Made by a program: the position numbers and the translations under genes
Part shown: positions 16,560 through 26,418 of the stretch, in pieces
Position numbering within the stretch: position 1 is the first letter of the stretch
How the letters are laid out: the number at the start of each line of letters is the position of its first letter
The notes under the pieces: model-generated
What the model was told of the DNA's origin: nothing
Database searches by the model: none
What the model saw: the letters and a program-made list of their open reading frames with translations, nothing else
Assembly (NCBI GenBank): GCA_016713675.1
Contig: JADJOS010000004.1
Coordinates: forward strand, 496,001 to 560,000
DNA from: Acidobacteriota bacterium
GTDB lineage: Bacteria; Acidobacteriota; Blastocatellia; Pyrinomonadales; Pyrinomonadaceae
Direction of reading: 5' to 3'
Length of the DNA stretch: 64,000 nt

Positions 16560-16760
16560 ATCTCGTAATTTTTAATCCGTATGGAAAATCCCCGATGTCT
16601 TATTATAAATAAATGCTAAATATGTCTAACGCTTCAATATTTGAAAAGTTCCAAACCCGCGGTCGACGCAGATTTCGGCTACCTATTGTTTCTAATTTAC
16701 CACTTCGCCGACTACTCTGTCAAAACCGAAACTCCCCGTAAAATAAGGACATACGTTGAT

Positions 16761-19188
16761 CTAACCCGCCTTCACAGCCTTCCCTTTTGGTTTCGCCGAG
16801 GGTAATACGGTCGGCTTAAGTGCGGCTTCAAATACTTGCCGCACATTATCAACAAATATAAATGTCAAATCATCTCGAACTTCCTGCGGAAGATCCTCAA
16901 GGTCCCGTTCATTGGGAGCCGGCATAATAACGGTCTTGATCTTTGCCCTGCGTGCCGCAAGAAGCTTTTCTTTGACGCCTCCGATCGGCAGTACGTTGCC
17001 GCGCAATGTTATTTCGCCGGTCATCGCAACATCCTTGCGGACAGGCCGCTGGGCGAGGACCGACACCAACGCCGTCGCCATCGTAATTCCTGCCGACGGC
17101 CCGTCTTTTGGGATCGCACCTTCCGGCAAATGGATGTGAATGTCGAAGTTCTCAAAAGCATCGTCGGGAATGCCGAGCTCGCCGGCACGTGCCTTTGCAT
17201 ACGAGAAGGCCGCCTGAGCAGATTCCTGCATGACCTCGCCGAGTTGACCGGTAAGCAACAGTTTACCCTTGCCCTTGGTCTTTAATGCCTCGATAAACAG
17301 AATGTCCCCGCCGACTGCGGTCCACGCAAGCCCCGTCACAGTACCGATCTCGTCCTTCTTGAGTGCCCCTTCGATATGGATCTTCGGCACTCGCAGATAA
17401 TCCTTGAGATTCTCAGCATTAATGACAATTGGTATAAATTCCGCTTCAAGCTCAGCTTTTCGTCTTGCTACTTTCCGACATACTTTACCCAACTCGCGCT
17501 CTAACTGGCGAAGTCCTGCTTCCTGAGTGTATTCGCTTATGGTTCGAACTATCGCCTTTCGTTCAAATTTTATGTCCTTTTTCTTTAGGCCGTTCTCCTC
17601 GATCTGTTTCGGTATCAAATGCCGTTTTGCGATCTCGACCTTTTCCTCCTCGGTGTAGCCCGAGAGCGAAATTATCTCCATGCGATCCCGCAGAGCAGGC
17701 TGGATCGTATCCAGCACATTCGCGGTCGTCATAAACATCACATTCGACAAATCAAATGTCACACCCAGATAATTATCGCGAAATGCAAAGTTTTGCTCTG
17801 GATCGAGCACTTCGAGCAATGCCGACGAAGGATCGCCGCGAAAATCCGCTCCGACCTTGTCGATCTCGTCGAGCATGATCAGCGGATTGTTCGTCTCGGC
17901 TTGTTGGATCGCCTGCAAGATGCGACCCGGCATGGCACCGACGTATGTCCTCCGATGACCGCGGATCTCCGCCTCATCATGCAAACCGCCAAGCGAAAGC
18001 CGTACGAATTTACGGTTCAATGCCCTCGCGACCGAACGTCCGAGCGAGGTCTTACCAACTCCCGGAGGACCAACGAGACACAATATCGACCCCTTTGGCT
18101 TCTCTCGCAATTTGCGAACTGCCAATGACTCGACAATCCGTTCCTTAACTCGTTCAAGGCCGTAATGATCATCGTCGAGGATCTTCTCTGCCTTCACGAG
18201 ATTCAAATTGTCTTTCGATGCGGCCGACCAAGGCAGATCGGTCATAATGTCGAGCCAATTGCGCAAGGTCGCGGTCTCGGCGGTATCGGGATGCATCCGT
18301 TCGAGCTTCTTGAGTTGCCGAAGCGCTTCCTCTTCGGCCGACTCGGGCATTTTTGATTTCAAGATCTTGTCGAGATATTGCTCTATCTCCTCGTATAGTT
18401 CATTCCCCTCACCAAGTTCTGCCTGGATAGCCTTGAGCTGTTGCCGGAGGAAATATTCGCGCTGGGATCGGTCGATATCTGCCCGAGCCTGCGTATTTAT
18501 CTCGGCCTGAACGGTCAGCACATCGATCTCTTTGCTAAGCAATTCGTTGACCCGCCGAAGTCGCGGTATCGGATCGTGAATATCAAGAACACTCTGCGCG
18601 TCGTCAACCTTGAGTTCAAGATTCGACGCTGAAAGGTCAGCCAAACGTCCTGCGTCATCAAGATTTGCGATTATTGCCAGAACCTCCGGCGAGATATTCT
18701 TTCCCAACGAGGCTGCACGCTCGATCGAACCCCGCACATTACGAACAAGAGCCTCGACCTCGAGCGAATTATCTGGTGCCAGCGGCTCGGATATCGGCGT
18801 CACCTTCGCCTTTACATACTCGCCCTTGCCCGAAACCGAATCGATCTGGCAGCGCGAGAGTCCCTGGATGAGTATGCGAATGCCCATCAGGCAGTTTGAG
18901 CATCCTCATGATTATCGCAACAGTACCGACCTCAAACAGGTCCGCTTGTTCCGGCTCTTCCTTATTGACATCGCGTTGCGATACAAGCATGATCATTCGG
19001 TTTTCTTTGAGAGCTTCCTCCACCGCACGGATCGATCGATCACGCGATACAAATAGCGGCACGATCATGAACGGGTAAATCACAATATCGCGCAGCGGCA
19101 GAACCGGCAATTCTGACGGTATCTGCATCATTGGCTCAGTGATCTCGCCCTCTCCAAGCGAAACGGGAAATTCTTCGATCTCGACCAT
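16761..19188 (-). CDS. lon: ATP-dependent Lon protease, interrupted by one frameshift
   Basis: Two overlapping reading frames together give one Lon of about 808 residues. The N-terminal LON domain (residues 1 to about 100: LPVLPLRDIVIYPFMIVPL, IMRMLKLPDG) is read from 19188. The frame then changes at 18883-18885. From there come the rest of the substrate domain, the AAA module with Walker A GPPGVGKTS and Walker B LIMLDEIDKVG, and the serine protease domain with catalytic Ser in PKDGPSAG and Lys in GGVKEKLLAA. Reading GGG as GG at 18883-18885 restores DGIRILIQG without loss. Lon degrades misfolded and regulatory proteins in the cytoplasm. I consider the shift a likely homopolymer error. Confidence 0.93.
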
Positions 19189-19336
19189 AAGTCTATGTTA
19201 GGGAAATTGACCAAAAAGGGCAAAGCATGAAAAATTCGCGGGACATCGTTGCAGATCGGAAAGGACATCGATCAATCGAACTACAAATTTACGTCCGACA
19301 TGGTCGAATCGATGTTATATCCCCTATTTTCGATGG

Positions 19337-19837
19337 CTACTTTTTCTTTTTCTTTTTCGCGGCGACTGTGGATGCCGCCCTGCTTCGTGAACCGACGAGG
19401 ACCTTTAGTTCGGACATGAATTCTGAAACGTCGGCAAATTCCAGATAAACCGAGGCGAAGCGAACGTAAGCGACTTTGTCGAGTGCCTTTAGTCGACGCA
19501 TGATGATCTTCCCGATCTCGCTCGTGCCTAGTTCGCGGTCAAGCGAATCCTGTACGTTTTTTTCGACCTCATCGACAACTTTTTCGAGCTGAACGGTCGA
19601 AACAGGACGTTTCTCAGCGGCACGGAAGAGGCCGGCGAGCACCTTGTTTCGATCAAATTGCTCACGCTTGCCGTCTTTTTTGACGACCATATAAGGAATT
19701 TCGTCGATGCGTTCATAAGATGTGAACCGCCGGCCGCACCCCAAACACTCGCGGCGGCGGCGAATCGAATCACCGTCCTTCGCCTCACGCGAATCGACGA
19801 CCTTGTCCTCAATATGTGCACAAAATGGACAGCGCAT
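19337..19837 (-). CDS. nrdR: transcriptional repressor NrdR
   Basis: 166 residues. A zinc ribbon (Cys3, Cys6, Cys31, Cys34; MRCPFC and CLGCGRRF) is followed by an ATP-cone domain (VVKKDGKREQFDRNKVLAGL). NrdR senses ATP/dATP and represses ribonucleotide reductase genes; none are in this window. The last residues form a lysine run after AASTVAA, a tail beyond the normal family end. The ATG at 19837 gives the canonical N-terminus. It lies upstream of lon on the same strand across a 148-bp gap with no clear promoter. Confidence 0.95.
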   Translation of the reverse strand: MRCPFCAHIEDKVVDSREAKDGDSIRRRRECLGCGRRFTSYERIDEIPYMVVKKDGKREQFDRNKVLAGLFRAAEKRPVSTVQLEKVVDEVEKNVQDSLDRELGTSEIGKIIMRRLKALDKVAYVRFASVYLEFADVSEFMSELKVLVGSRSRAASTVAAKKKKKK

Positions 19838-19840
19838 AGG

Positions 19841-19864
19841 CAGTTGTCAGTTGTCAGTTGTCGG
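19841..19864. repeat. TTGTCAG tandem units, 7-bp period
   Basis: About three and a half copies of CAGTTGT directly upstream of nrdR, followed by looser variants (CTGACAGCTAACTACCGG) toward 19950. Non-coding spacer between nrdR and the UPF0104-type gene. Confidence 0.5.
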
Positions 19865-19943
19865 TTTATCAATCGCAACTTGTCGTTTATCATCCACTGT
19901 TACGCGGAACGTCGGTATTTGTTTGCCGACTACTGACAGCTAA

Positions 19944-21083
19944 CTACCGGCTACTGGTTTCGAATCCTGGCGAATCTGATTCGATCTCGCGCTCGGCGTT
20001 CTCGACCGAAAGTAATCTGCGGAAACGTTCGATGCTGATATCACCGTGAATAAAATAATATATACCAAAAAAGATCGCCGGTGCGAAATACACGAGATGC
20101 ATTGCTATCGAAACGGCCGCTGCGTCCTCCGTTTGGATATCATTTTTCAAGAACAACAGGCTAGCTGCTGTTGCAGTATGAAAGGCCCCTGCCGCTCCGC
20201 CCGGTGTCGGCACAACCGAGCTTACCGCCGCAAATCCCATGATAAACAAAGCGTCGCTGAACGATATCGGCATGTCAAATGCCAACAACACCAACCAAGT
20301 AGGAATAGCGATCGAAAGCCACAGCAGAAACGTCCAGAAGGTTACATTTAAGAGCTCTTTCCAATCGCGAAGAATCGCCAGAGCCGCTGAGAGCTGCTTC
20401 AATATACTGACAAAGATTGCGTGAAGTCGAGCAGGGATCCATCTTCGGGTCGTAAATCTGTCGAACCATTCGATAAACCGCTCGGACCTACGCTGGTAGA
20501 TCGCCAACGCCACAAAACCGACAACAACAGCTGTGAGCATCAGCCAGCCCACTATCTCGACGTATTCGAACTCAGTCTCTCGGCCCACGGGCGCCGAGAA
20601 AAGCAACAGGTTAAATGCAAAAAAGCATGTTAACGCAGCCATGTCAAAAATCCGTTCGAGCCCGAGCGTGACTAACGCCGCAGATGGCCTGACACGTTTG
20701 TCCCGCATCGGCAGCCACATCGGTCGCACGATCTCACCCATTCGCCCGATCAAGAATATGGCCGCAAAGCCGACGGTCGTCGTCGCAAACAACTCTCGCA
20801 GGCTGCTTTCAGTCACGGGTGCCAGTAGAACCTTCCATCGCACGGCCCGCAAAAAGTAGCCTATACAAATGATAAATACAGATCCCGCCAAATAGACCGG
20901 GTCTGCTCGCCGAAGACTAGACGATACCAACTGCCAATCCAAATTCCGGCCAAAAAACCACAGAATCAAGACAGCAACAAGTAGTAAAATTATGAACTTG
21001 AGGTATTTACGCAATTCCGTTGTTTCGAACCCGGATGACCGTTCGCTTCTGCTTGCAATTAAGATCTCCAATTTTGACATCAT
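19944..21083 (-). CDS. UPF0104/lysylphosphatidylglycerol synthase-like membrane protein (flippase-like)
   Basis: About 380 residues with some eight hydrophobic segments, starting near residue 27 (FIILLLVAVLILWFFG). The family marks are LFATTTVGFAAIFLIGRMGEIVRP and, late in the protein, FAAVSSVVPTPGGAAGAFH. This matches the LPG_synthase_TM / UPF0104 group of predicted lipid flippases, without the soluble synthetase domain of MprF. The longer frame to 21104 begins with TTG; the tandem ATG at 21083/21080 is preferred. Cytoplasmic membrane. Substrate cannot be inferred. Confidence 0.85.
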   Translation of the reverse strand: MMSKLEILIASRSERSSGFETTELRKYLKFIILLLVAVLILWFFGRNLDWQLVSSSLRRADPVYLAGSVFIICIGYFLRAVRWKVLLAPVTESSLRELFATTTVGFAAIFLIGRMGEIVRPMWLPMRDKRVRPSAALVTLGLERIFDMAALTCFFAFNLLLFSAPVGRETEFEYVEIVGWLMLTAVVVGFVALAIYQRRSERFIEWFDRFTTRRWIPARLHAIFVSILKQLSAALAILRDWKELLNVTFWTFLLWLSIAIPTWLVLLAFDMPISFSDALFIMGFAAVSSVVPTPGGAAGAFHTATAASLLFLKNDIQTEDAAAVSIAMHLVYFAPAIFFGIYYFIHGDISIERFRRLLSVENAEREIESDSPGFETSSR

Positions 21084-21104
21084 TTGCACAGTGACACTGC
21101 ACAA

Positions 21105-21692
21105 TCGATAAAGACAAAAGAGTACCGCATTTGAGATCTAAATTCTAAACAAAGTAGGTCAATAGCTGTAATTCGGCATCAGATATTGCTGCTTCCCCAA
21201 TTTCGCACGCTAAGTTCAGGCCTACAGGACATTATCATTAAATCTTTTTCGAATTGAGCCTGCCCCACCGAAAAGGTGAGAAGGCAGAAACATATGTTCT
21301 CGTTCCTCGGAGAAACTTCTGAATTATCAAAGAATGCAGGTTCATCCGATCGATCCGAGTGATTTGACACAGCTCCAGGCCCACAAAGCAGATCTAAAAT
21401 GTCACAACATTCAAAAGCCAAGTTTCGTCAGCATCGCAGGATCCATTTGAACATTTAGGATCGGATAAGAAATATAAACCAAATTTTTTCAATCCAGGAA
21501 AATAAAGAACCCCAAAAAACGGAGTTGCCCAACGTGGCTTCTTGCCATTCTGTTGCGTGTTGTTTACATTCAAGATTAGCCAACAATTTGACCGGTTTCG
21601 GGTTTCGTTCTTCGTGTTCCGAATTCGTACCCGCAACCTCCAAACTTGGACATCGTAACTCGAAACTTCAAGAAAAGGAGATCTTGCCGAAA
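21105..21692. other. 588-bp non-coding spacer upstream of the EF-G-like gene
   Basis: AT-rich spacer between divergent genes. I see a short hairpin CACC-GAAAA-GGTG near 21275 and no convincing ORF, RNA family or palindrome. Frames reading into the EF-G-like gene from 21525 have atypical composition and cross its ribosome site (AAAGGAG at 21674-21680), so they are not part of it. Confidence 0.5.
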
Positions 21693-23798
21693 ATGAAAGC
21701 TTTTACAACTGAGAACATCAGGAATTTGGCTGTCATTGGACACGGCGACGCGGGTAAAACCCAACTCGTAAGTTCAATGATGCACGCCGCGGGAATGCCG
21801 GGCCGCTGGGGAAAGGTAGACGAAGGAACGACCGTTACCGATTACGATGAAGACTCGATAGAACGGAAAGTCTCGCTCAACAATAATTTCGCCCACCTCG
21901 AGTACAACGACACCAAGATTAACTTGATCGACACGCCCGGCTACGCCGCGTTCGTCTCGCACGCACGGCCCGCACTTCGCGTGGCCGACTGTGCTTTGGT
22001 CGTGGTTGACGGCGTTCACGGGATCGAAGTACAGACCGAGAAAACATGGCAGTACGCAAACGAGTTTATGCTGCCGCGGTTCATGGTTATCAACAAGATC
22101 GATAAAGAACATGCGGATTTCACACACGCACTCGATACTGCCGCTGATTCGTTTGCCCGGTCGATCGTGCCGTTCACACTTCCGATCGGCCGCGAAGGCA
22201 GCTTCCGCGGTGTGATCGACGTCGTTCATCAAAAAGCGTACGAATTTGACGCGGCTGGCAAAGCAAAACCGATCGGCATTCCGGGAGAAGAAAAGGCCCT
22301 ACTCGATTCGACCCGCGAACGTCTTATCGAAATCGTCGCCGAATCCGACGATGCCCTGATGGAGAAATATTTTGAAAGCGGCACACTCCCTGAGGAAGAC
22401 ATCATCCCGAATCTCGCCCGTGCGATCGCCTCGAGCAAACTCTGTCCGGTCTACGCTGTGTCGGCAACAAACCTGGTTGGAGTACAGATATTGCTCGATC
22501 ATCTCGTCGAGTTTGCACCAAACCCGGCAACACATGAGATGGAGTACGGTTTCAAAGACAACGAAATGACGGGTGAGCGTATCAACCGCAAATACAACAA
22601 CAACGAACCGTTCTCAGCATACGTTTTTCGCACGATCGCCGATCCATTCGCGGGCCGCATCAATGTGATGAAGGTCGTCAGCGGTCGTGTAACGTCCGAT
22701 GCAACTGTGCAAAACACCACACGCGATACGCCCGAACGGCTCGGGGCATTGCACGTCATCTCGGGCAAAACGCTCGACAAAGTTCCCGAAGCTGCGACCG
22801 GCGACATTATAGCCGTAGTTAAACTAAAGGATACGCAAACCGGCGACACGCTCGCAGACAAGGCAAAACCGATCGTCTATCCGAAGGTCGAATATCCCGA
22901 AGCCGCGATCGCATTTGCCATCGAGCCGAAATCGCGTGCCGACGAAGACAAGATCTCGTCCGCATTGCACAAGATATTAGAAGAAGACCCAAGCCTGCAT
23001 TTCGATCGAGACCCGCAGACAAAGGAGTTTATCCTATCGGGCAGTGGGCAGCTTCATATTGAGACGGTCGTCAAGAAACTCGAACAGCGGTACCACGTCG
23101 AAGTCACGCTCCATCCGCCGAAGGTTCCGTATAAAGAGACCATCACGGCACAGGTCGAAGTTCAGGGCCGACATAAGAAACAGTCGGGCGGACGCGGACA
23201 GTTTGGCGATTGCAAATGCATATTTGAGCCGCTCGAACGCGGTGCCGGTTTCGAATGGGTCGACAAGATCTTCGGCGGTTCGGTTCCGCAGAATTTTCGC
23301 CCCGCCATCGAAAAAGGCATCATCGAAGCCGCTGCCGGTGGTGCCGTCGCCGGTTATCCGCTGATCGATTTTAAGGTGACTCTGATCGACGGCAGCTATC
23401 ACGCAGTTGACAGTGACGAACACAGTTTCCGTGCAGCGGGCCGCAAAGCGTTTCGTGCGGCGATTGAAAAAGCGAAACCGACGCTGCTCGAACCGATCAT
23501 GGATGTCGAGGTATTCACGCCGCAAGAAGTCTCCGGCGACATTATGGGCGACCTCAACTCACGGCGCGGCCGCGTTGGCGGAATGGAAGTACGCGGAAAA
23601 CAACAGGTGATCAAAGCCAAGGTCCCACTCTCGGAAATGCTCGATTATCAGTCGAAACTCAATTCCGTGACGCAGGCCCGCGGATCGTATCACATGCAGT
23701 TCTCACATTACGATCCGCTTCCCGGCAACCTTGTTAAAAAGGTGGTCGACGAAGCGGTCGCGTCGGGCCGAGTAAGGGCCCACGAAGACGACGATTAA
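21693..23798 (+). CDS. fusA: elongation factor G-like translational GTPase
   Basis: 701 residues with the complete five-domain EF-G layout. The GTPase motifs are divergent: G1 reads GHGDAGKTQL (GHIDAGKTT in housekeeping EF-G), switch I reads DYDEDSIERKVSL, G3 is DTPGYAAF and G4 is NKID. These traits belong to the EF-G-like (EF-G2) branch of paralogues found in many bacteria, whose role differs from or supplements translocation. Domain IV (GGRGQFGDCKCIFEPL) and domain V are intact. The ATG at 21693 follows AAAGGAG; longer upstream frames have no family similarity. A classical str-operon context (rpsL, rpsG, tuf) is absent, consistent with a paralogue. Confidence 0.88.
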   Translation: MKAFTTENIRNLAVIGHGDAGKTQLVSSMMHAAGMPGRWGKVDEGTTVTDYDEDSIERKVSLNNNFAHLEYNDTKINLIDTPGYAAFVSHARPALRVADCALVVVDGVHGIEVQTEKTWQYANEFMLPRFMVINKIDKEHADFTHALDTAADSFARSIVPFTLPIGREGSFRGVIDVVHQKAYEFDAAGKAKPIGIPGEEKALLDSTRERLIEIVAESDDALMEKYFESGTLPEEDIIPNLARAIASSKLCPVYAVSATNLVGVQILLDHLVEFAPNPATHEMEYGFKDNEMTGERINRKYNNNEPFSAYVFRTIADPFAGRINVMKVVSGRVTSDATVQNTTRDTPERLGALHVISGKTLDKVPEAATGDIIAVVKLKDTQTGDTLADKAKPIVYPKVEYPEAAIAFAIEPKSRADEDKISSALHKILEEDPSLHFDRDPQTKEFILSGSGQLHIETVVKKLEQRYHVEVTLHPPKVPYKETITAQVEVQGRHKKQSGGRGQFGDCKCIFEPLERGAGFEWVDKIFGGSVPQNFRPAIEKGIIEAAAGGAVAGYPLIDFKVTLIDGSYHAVDSDEHSFRAAGRKAFRAAIEKAKPTLLEPIMDVEVFTPQEVSGDIMGDLNSRRGRVGGMEVRGKQQVIKAKVPLSEMLDYQSKLNSVTQARGSYHMQFSHYDPLPGNLVKKVVDEAVASGRVRAHEDDD

Positions 23799-23806
23799 TA
23801 CAAGAA

Positions 23807-23838
23807 AGTGCCCGGACACTACGTGTTCGGGCACTATT
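23807..23838 (+). terminator. terminator after the EF-G-like gene
   Basis: AGTGCCCGGACAC (23807-23819) pairs with GTGTTCGGGCACT (23823-23835) with one G-T mismatch, loop TAC, then ATTATATT. It lies between convergent genes. Confidence 0.8.
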
Positions 23839-23862
23839 ATATTCGTGAGCCTTGGTCGCTAA

Positions 23863-24363
23863 TTAGAAACCAAAAAAGCCGCCGTTGTTATTGTTTCCGC
23901 GGCGTTTGTTCCGAACGCGGTTCAATCCTTCCCGGTAGCCGCGTTGATAACCATCTTGATAGGCCTGCTGGTTGTTACCGTTATTTCCCTGCCCAAAGAT
24001 CGTCCCGAAAATGCCCCCGTTATTTCCGTAACCCTGGTCATTGCCATAGCGGCCGTTACCGTTGGAATTTCCGCGTTGGCGATTCCGTGCGTCACGCATT
24101 CCCTGCCGTAGGCCATCGTTGTAGCCCTTTTGCATTGCGTAACGATAGCTCTGATTTCCACGACGGTCACGACCGTTATAGCGGTCGTCCTGATCGTAAT
24201 TGCCATTTCGATCCTGATCTTCGTATCGGTCATTTCGATCATTACGGTCGCCGCGACGGTTCTGAGCATTAGCCCCAACAACCGAAAACGCCACAAATGC
24301 TAGTACCATGGCCGAAGCCAAACCGACGCTCTTTAATAGTTGATTTAATTTTGTTGTATTCAT
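23863..24363 (-). CDS. secreted Asn/Gly/Arg-rich low-complexity protein
   Basis: About 166 residues. A signal peptide (residues 1-34, SVGLASAMVLAFVAFSVVGANA) precedes a mature part made of Arg, Asn, Asp, Gly and Gln. Two copies of a tyrosine-glycine helix motif stand out: YAMQKGYNDGLRQGMRDA and YQDGYQRGYREGLNRV. Similar Y-x-x-G-Y-x-x-G motifs occur in small secreted proteins of unknown role. GGAGG 11 bases upstream selects the ATG at 24363 over an in-frame TTG just before it. Very basic overall, so it may bind polyanions, which is speculative. Confidence 0.68.
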   Translation of the reverse strand: MNTTKLNQLLKSVGLASAMVLAFVAFSVVGANAQNRRGDRNDRNDRYEDQDRNGNYDQDDRYNGRDRRGNQSYRYAMQKGYNDGLRQGMRDARNRQRGNSNGNGRYGNDQGYGNNGGIFGTIFGQGNNGNNQQAYQDGYQRGYREGLNRVRNKRRGNNNNGGFFGF

Positions 24364-24591
24364 TACTTGCAATACCTCCGCGTCGGTTAGTGCGAACGCC
24401 GTGCCAGACTGACATTTGCACGTAAATACGGACTGATCGATTGTAAAAAGCTCACACGCATCACCAATTGGTATGCGATCACACTCGTTTCGGTCGCCCC
24501 GGCCGGCATAGTCTGAAACTAGAAAACAGACACGAACCTAAGGTATAATCTAGAGCAATACGATTTTTAAATATTCAGGGGGATCTTGATC

Positions 24592-25563
24592 ATGCTAAAT
24601 TCGCGTTCTATTTCTATTGTTGTACTTTGTTTCGTCATGTTCACCGGCGGCGTCCAATTGTCGTCCGGTCAAGCCCGTCCGCCTCTTCCACGTCCAAGCC
24701 AGAAGGCGGGTGTGATGCAGGTCGTTGGCACTACCGACATTTCTGTTTCGTACAGCCGCCCGGCGGTAAAGGGCCGCAAAGTCTTCGGCGATTGGCCGAC
24801 GCCTGTTGCGGGTGAAGCAACGCTTGACGACGGCCGCATCCGGCCCGAGGGCGCGCCTCTCGTTCCGAACGATCACATCTGGCGTGCGGGAGCTAATGAG
24901 GCTACATTGTTTACAGTCGCCGACGATGTTTTGATCAACGGCCAGCACCTAGCTGCCGGCAAATACAGCATGCATATGATCCCTGGGAAAGCCGATTGGA
25001 CAATAATCTTTAATAAGGATGACGGTCAATGGGGCAGCTTTACATATAATAAACAGAAAGATGCTCTCCGTGTAAAAGCTAAAGCCGAATGGGTCGCTGA
25101 CAATAAGGAGCTTCTCACATTCGGATTCGAAAATGTCGGTGAGAAAACGGCTACTCTGTATCTTCGTTGGGAAAAGGTAAAGGTGCCTTTCACAATTGAG
25201 GTAAAGGACGTTGTTGGCTCGACAATGACGCGGCTAAAAGCTTACGTTGCCGCGGCCAAGTCCGATGATCCCGGACCGCGGATCAACGCCGGCAATTACG
25301 CCAAAGCTAACAAGCAGATCGAGCAGGCCAATGCTTGGTTCGAAGAGGCTCTCAGGATCAACGAGACGATGGTCGGCATAAAGGAGACTTTCCAAAACCT
25401 GCAGCGTAAGGCAACGATCCTGCTCAATCTTGGTCGTAGCGCTGACGCACTAGCGGCCGCAGAGCGTGCTGTCGTTGTTGGAAAGGCTGATCCGACGATC
25501 AACGCCACAGATATCGCCACGCTCGAGAAACGGATCGCGGATATTAAAGCCGGCAAGAACTAA
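24592..25563 (+). CDS. DUF2911 domain secreted protein with TPR-like C-terminus
   Basis: About 323 residues. A signal peptide (FVMFTGGVQLSSGQA) precedes the DUF2911 region, about residues 30-175: VSYSRPAVKGRKVFGDW, HIWRAGANEATLFTVADDVL, AGKYSMHMIPGKADWTIIFN. The C-terminal 100 residues are helical with TPR-like heptads (NKQIEQANAWFEEALRIN, ALAAAERAVVVGKADP). DUF2911 proteins are exported proteins of unknown function. The ATG at 24592 lies eight bases after GGGGGA, and a TATAAT at 24544-24549 may be its -10 box. A terminator follows. Confidence 0.85.
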   Translation: MLNSRSISIVVLCFVMFTGGVQLSSGQARPPLPRPSQKAGVMQVVGTTDISVSYSRPAVKGRKVFGDWPTPVAGEATLDDGRIRPEGAPLVPNDHIWRAGANEATLFTVADDVLINGQHLAAGKYSMHMIPGKADWTIIFNKDDGQWGSFTYNKQKDALRVKAKAEWVADNKELLTFGFENVGEKTATLYLRWEKVKVPFTIEVKDVVGSTMTRLKAYVAAAKSDDPGPRINAGNYAKANKQIEQANAWFEEALRINETMVGIKETFQNLQRKATILLNLGRSADALAAAERAVVVGKADPTINATDIATLEKRIADIKAGKN

Positions 25564-25578
25564 CCACTAAAAATCAAG

Positions 25579-25619
25579 AAAAGACACGAACGGAATGAAA
25601 GATCCTTTCGTGTCTTTTT
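25579..25619 (+). terminator. terminator after the DUF2911 gene
   Basis: AAAAGACACGAA (25579-25590) pairs perfectly with TTCGTGTCTTTT (25607-25618), with T residues at the end. The symmetric A/T flanks allow bidirectional use for the convergent cytochrome gene. Confidence 0.85.
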
Positions 25620-25645
25620 GGGTGTAATTTGGCGGCTTACAATTT

Positions 25646-26257
25646 TTAGGCCGCCTTCTTGTGGCACATCATACATTGCGTTTGGATAGGACCCTTTTGC
25701 AATGGACGAGTCATTTTCACTTCCGAGTGGCAACCTGCACATGTTCGGTGAAACGCAGTTTGGTTGTTAAGCGTTATGATCGCCGGGCTTCCTTCGTGTT
25801 TGACCTCGGGAATGGCATCGATCAATTTAGGCTTTTCGCCGGTTCTTGCATGACAATCGCGGCATGCCGCAACTCCAGCAGCCTTTGCATCCTTTCCAAA
25901 CAACTCACTCGTTAACGTTGTGGTCCGGTCAACCGGCCAGGCGGTCTTCAGCGGCGGAAACTTCGCGATCTCAGCTGCAGGCCTTGCAGTATGGTGGCAA
26001 GCAATACATGCGATCGCATTGGACTGATCTATCGTGTACGCTCCGCCATTGTGCTTGGCGTGACTAAACGTGACCTGGCCAAGTTTGGCGTCTTTGGAAA
26101 GAATGATGGTTTCAGGCATCGTCTGAGTATTAACATTAGCTGCTGGGGCTTCCGTCTTTTGAGCGAGGCTTGGAATGCTTGCAAATTCACTCAAAACAAA
26201 TACAAGCCCCAAAGCCAGCAAACCGGCCGTGAGCATCAAAACACTATTTTTCTTCAT
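25646..26257 (-). CDS. cytochrome c3-like tetraheme protein
   Basis: About 203 residues. After a signal/anchor segment (LTAGLLALGLVFVLSEFA, residues 8-25) there are four c-type heme sites: CIACH, CRDCH, CAGCH and CMMCH. Additional histidines (FSHAKHNGG, VKHEGS, FHRTCAGCH) can act as distal ligands, as in class III multiheme cytochromes. It would carry electrons on the outer face of the cytoplasmic membrane. No partner oxidase or reductase lies beside it. AGGAGG precedes the ATG at 26257, which I prefer over the longer frame to 26290. Confidence 0.87.
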   Translation of the reverse strand: MKKNSVLMLTAGLLALGLVFVLSEFASIPSLAQKTEAPAANVNTQTMPETIILSKDAKLGQVTFSHAKHNGGAYTIDQSNAIACIACHHTARPAAEIAKFPPLKTAWPVDRTTTLTSELFGKDAKAAGVAACRDCHARTGEKPKLIDAIPEVKHEGSPAIITLNNQTAFHRTCAGCHSEVKMTRPLQKGPIQTQCMMCHKKAA

Positions 26258-26418
26258 CACTACTTCCTCCTTGAAACGACATAAGAACACATTAGAAAAA
26301 CGCGCCGTGAATCTCCGAATCGTGGGGAGACAACTCCACTATACGCCTATTGGCGTTTTGCACAAAGCATGAATCATTTGTGAACGTTGCTATTCGAAGC
26401 TTGATACAAAATTCAAAA

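Noticed and set aside
18610..19056. Plus-strand ORF over the lon frameshift
   Set aside because: It is antisense to conserved Lon domains and has no homology; the lon shift explains the altered frame.
19841..19950. CRISPR array, because of short repeated units
   Set aside because: Units are 7 bp, without spacers or a leader, and no cas gene is present.
19960..19985. tRNA T-arm-like GGTTTCGAATCC
   Set aside because: It is part of the coding end of the UPF0104-type gene, and no acceptor stem or anticodon arm surrounds it. I found no tRNA in the window.
21525..21692. N-terminal extension of the EF-G-like protein
   Set aside because: The added residues have no counterpart in the family, and a ribosome site lies just before the ATG at 21693.
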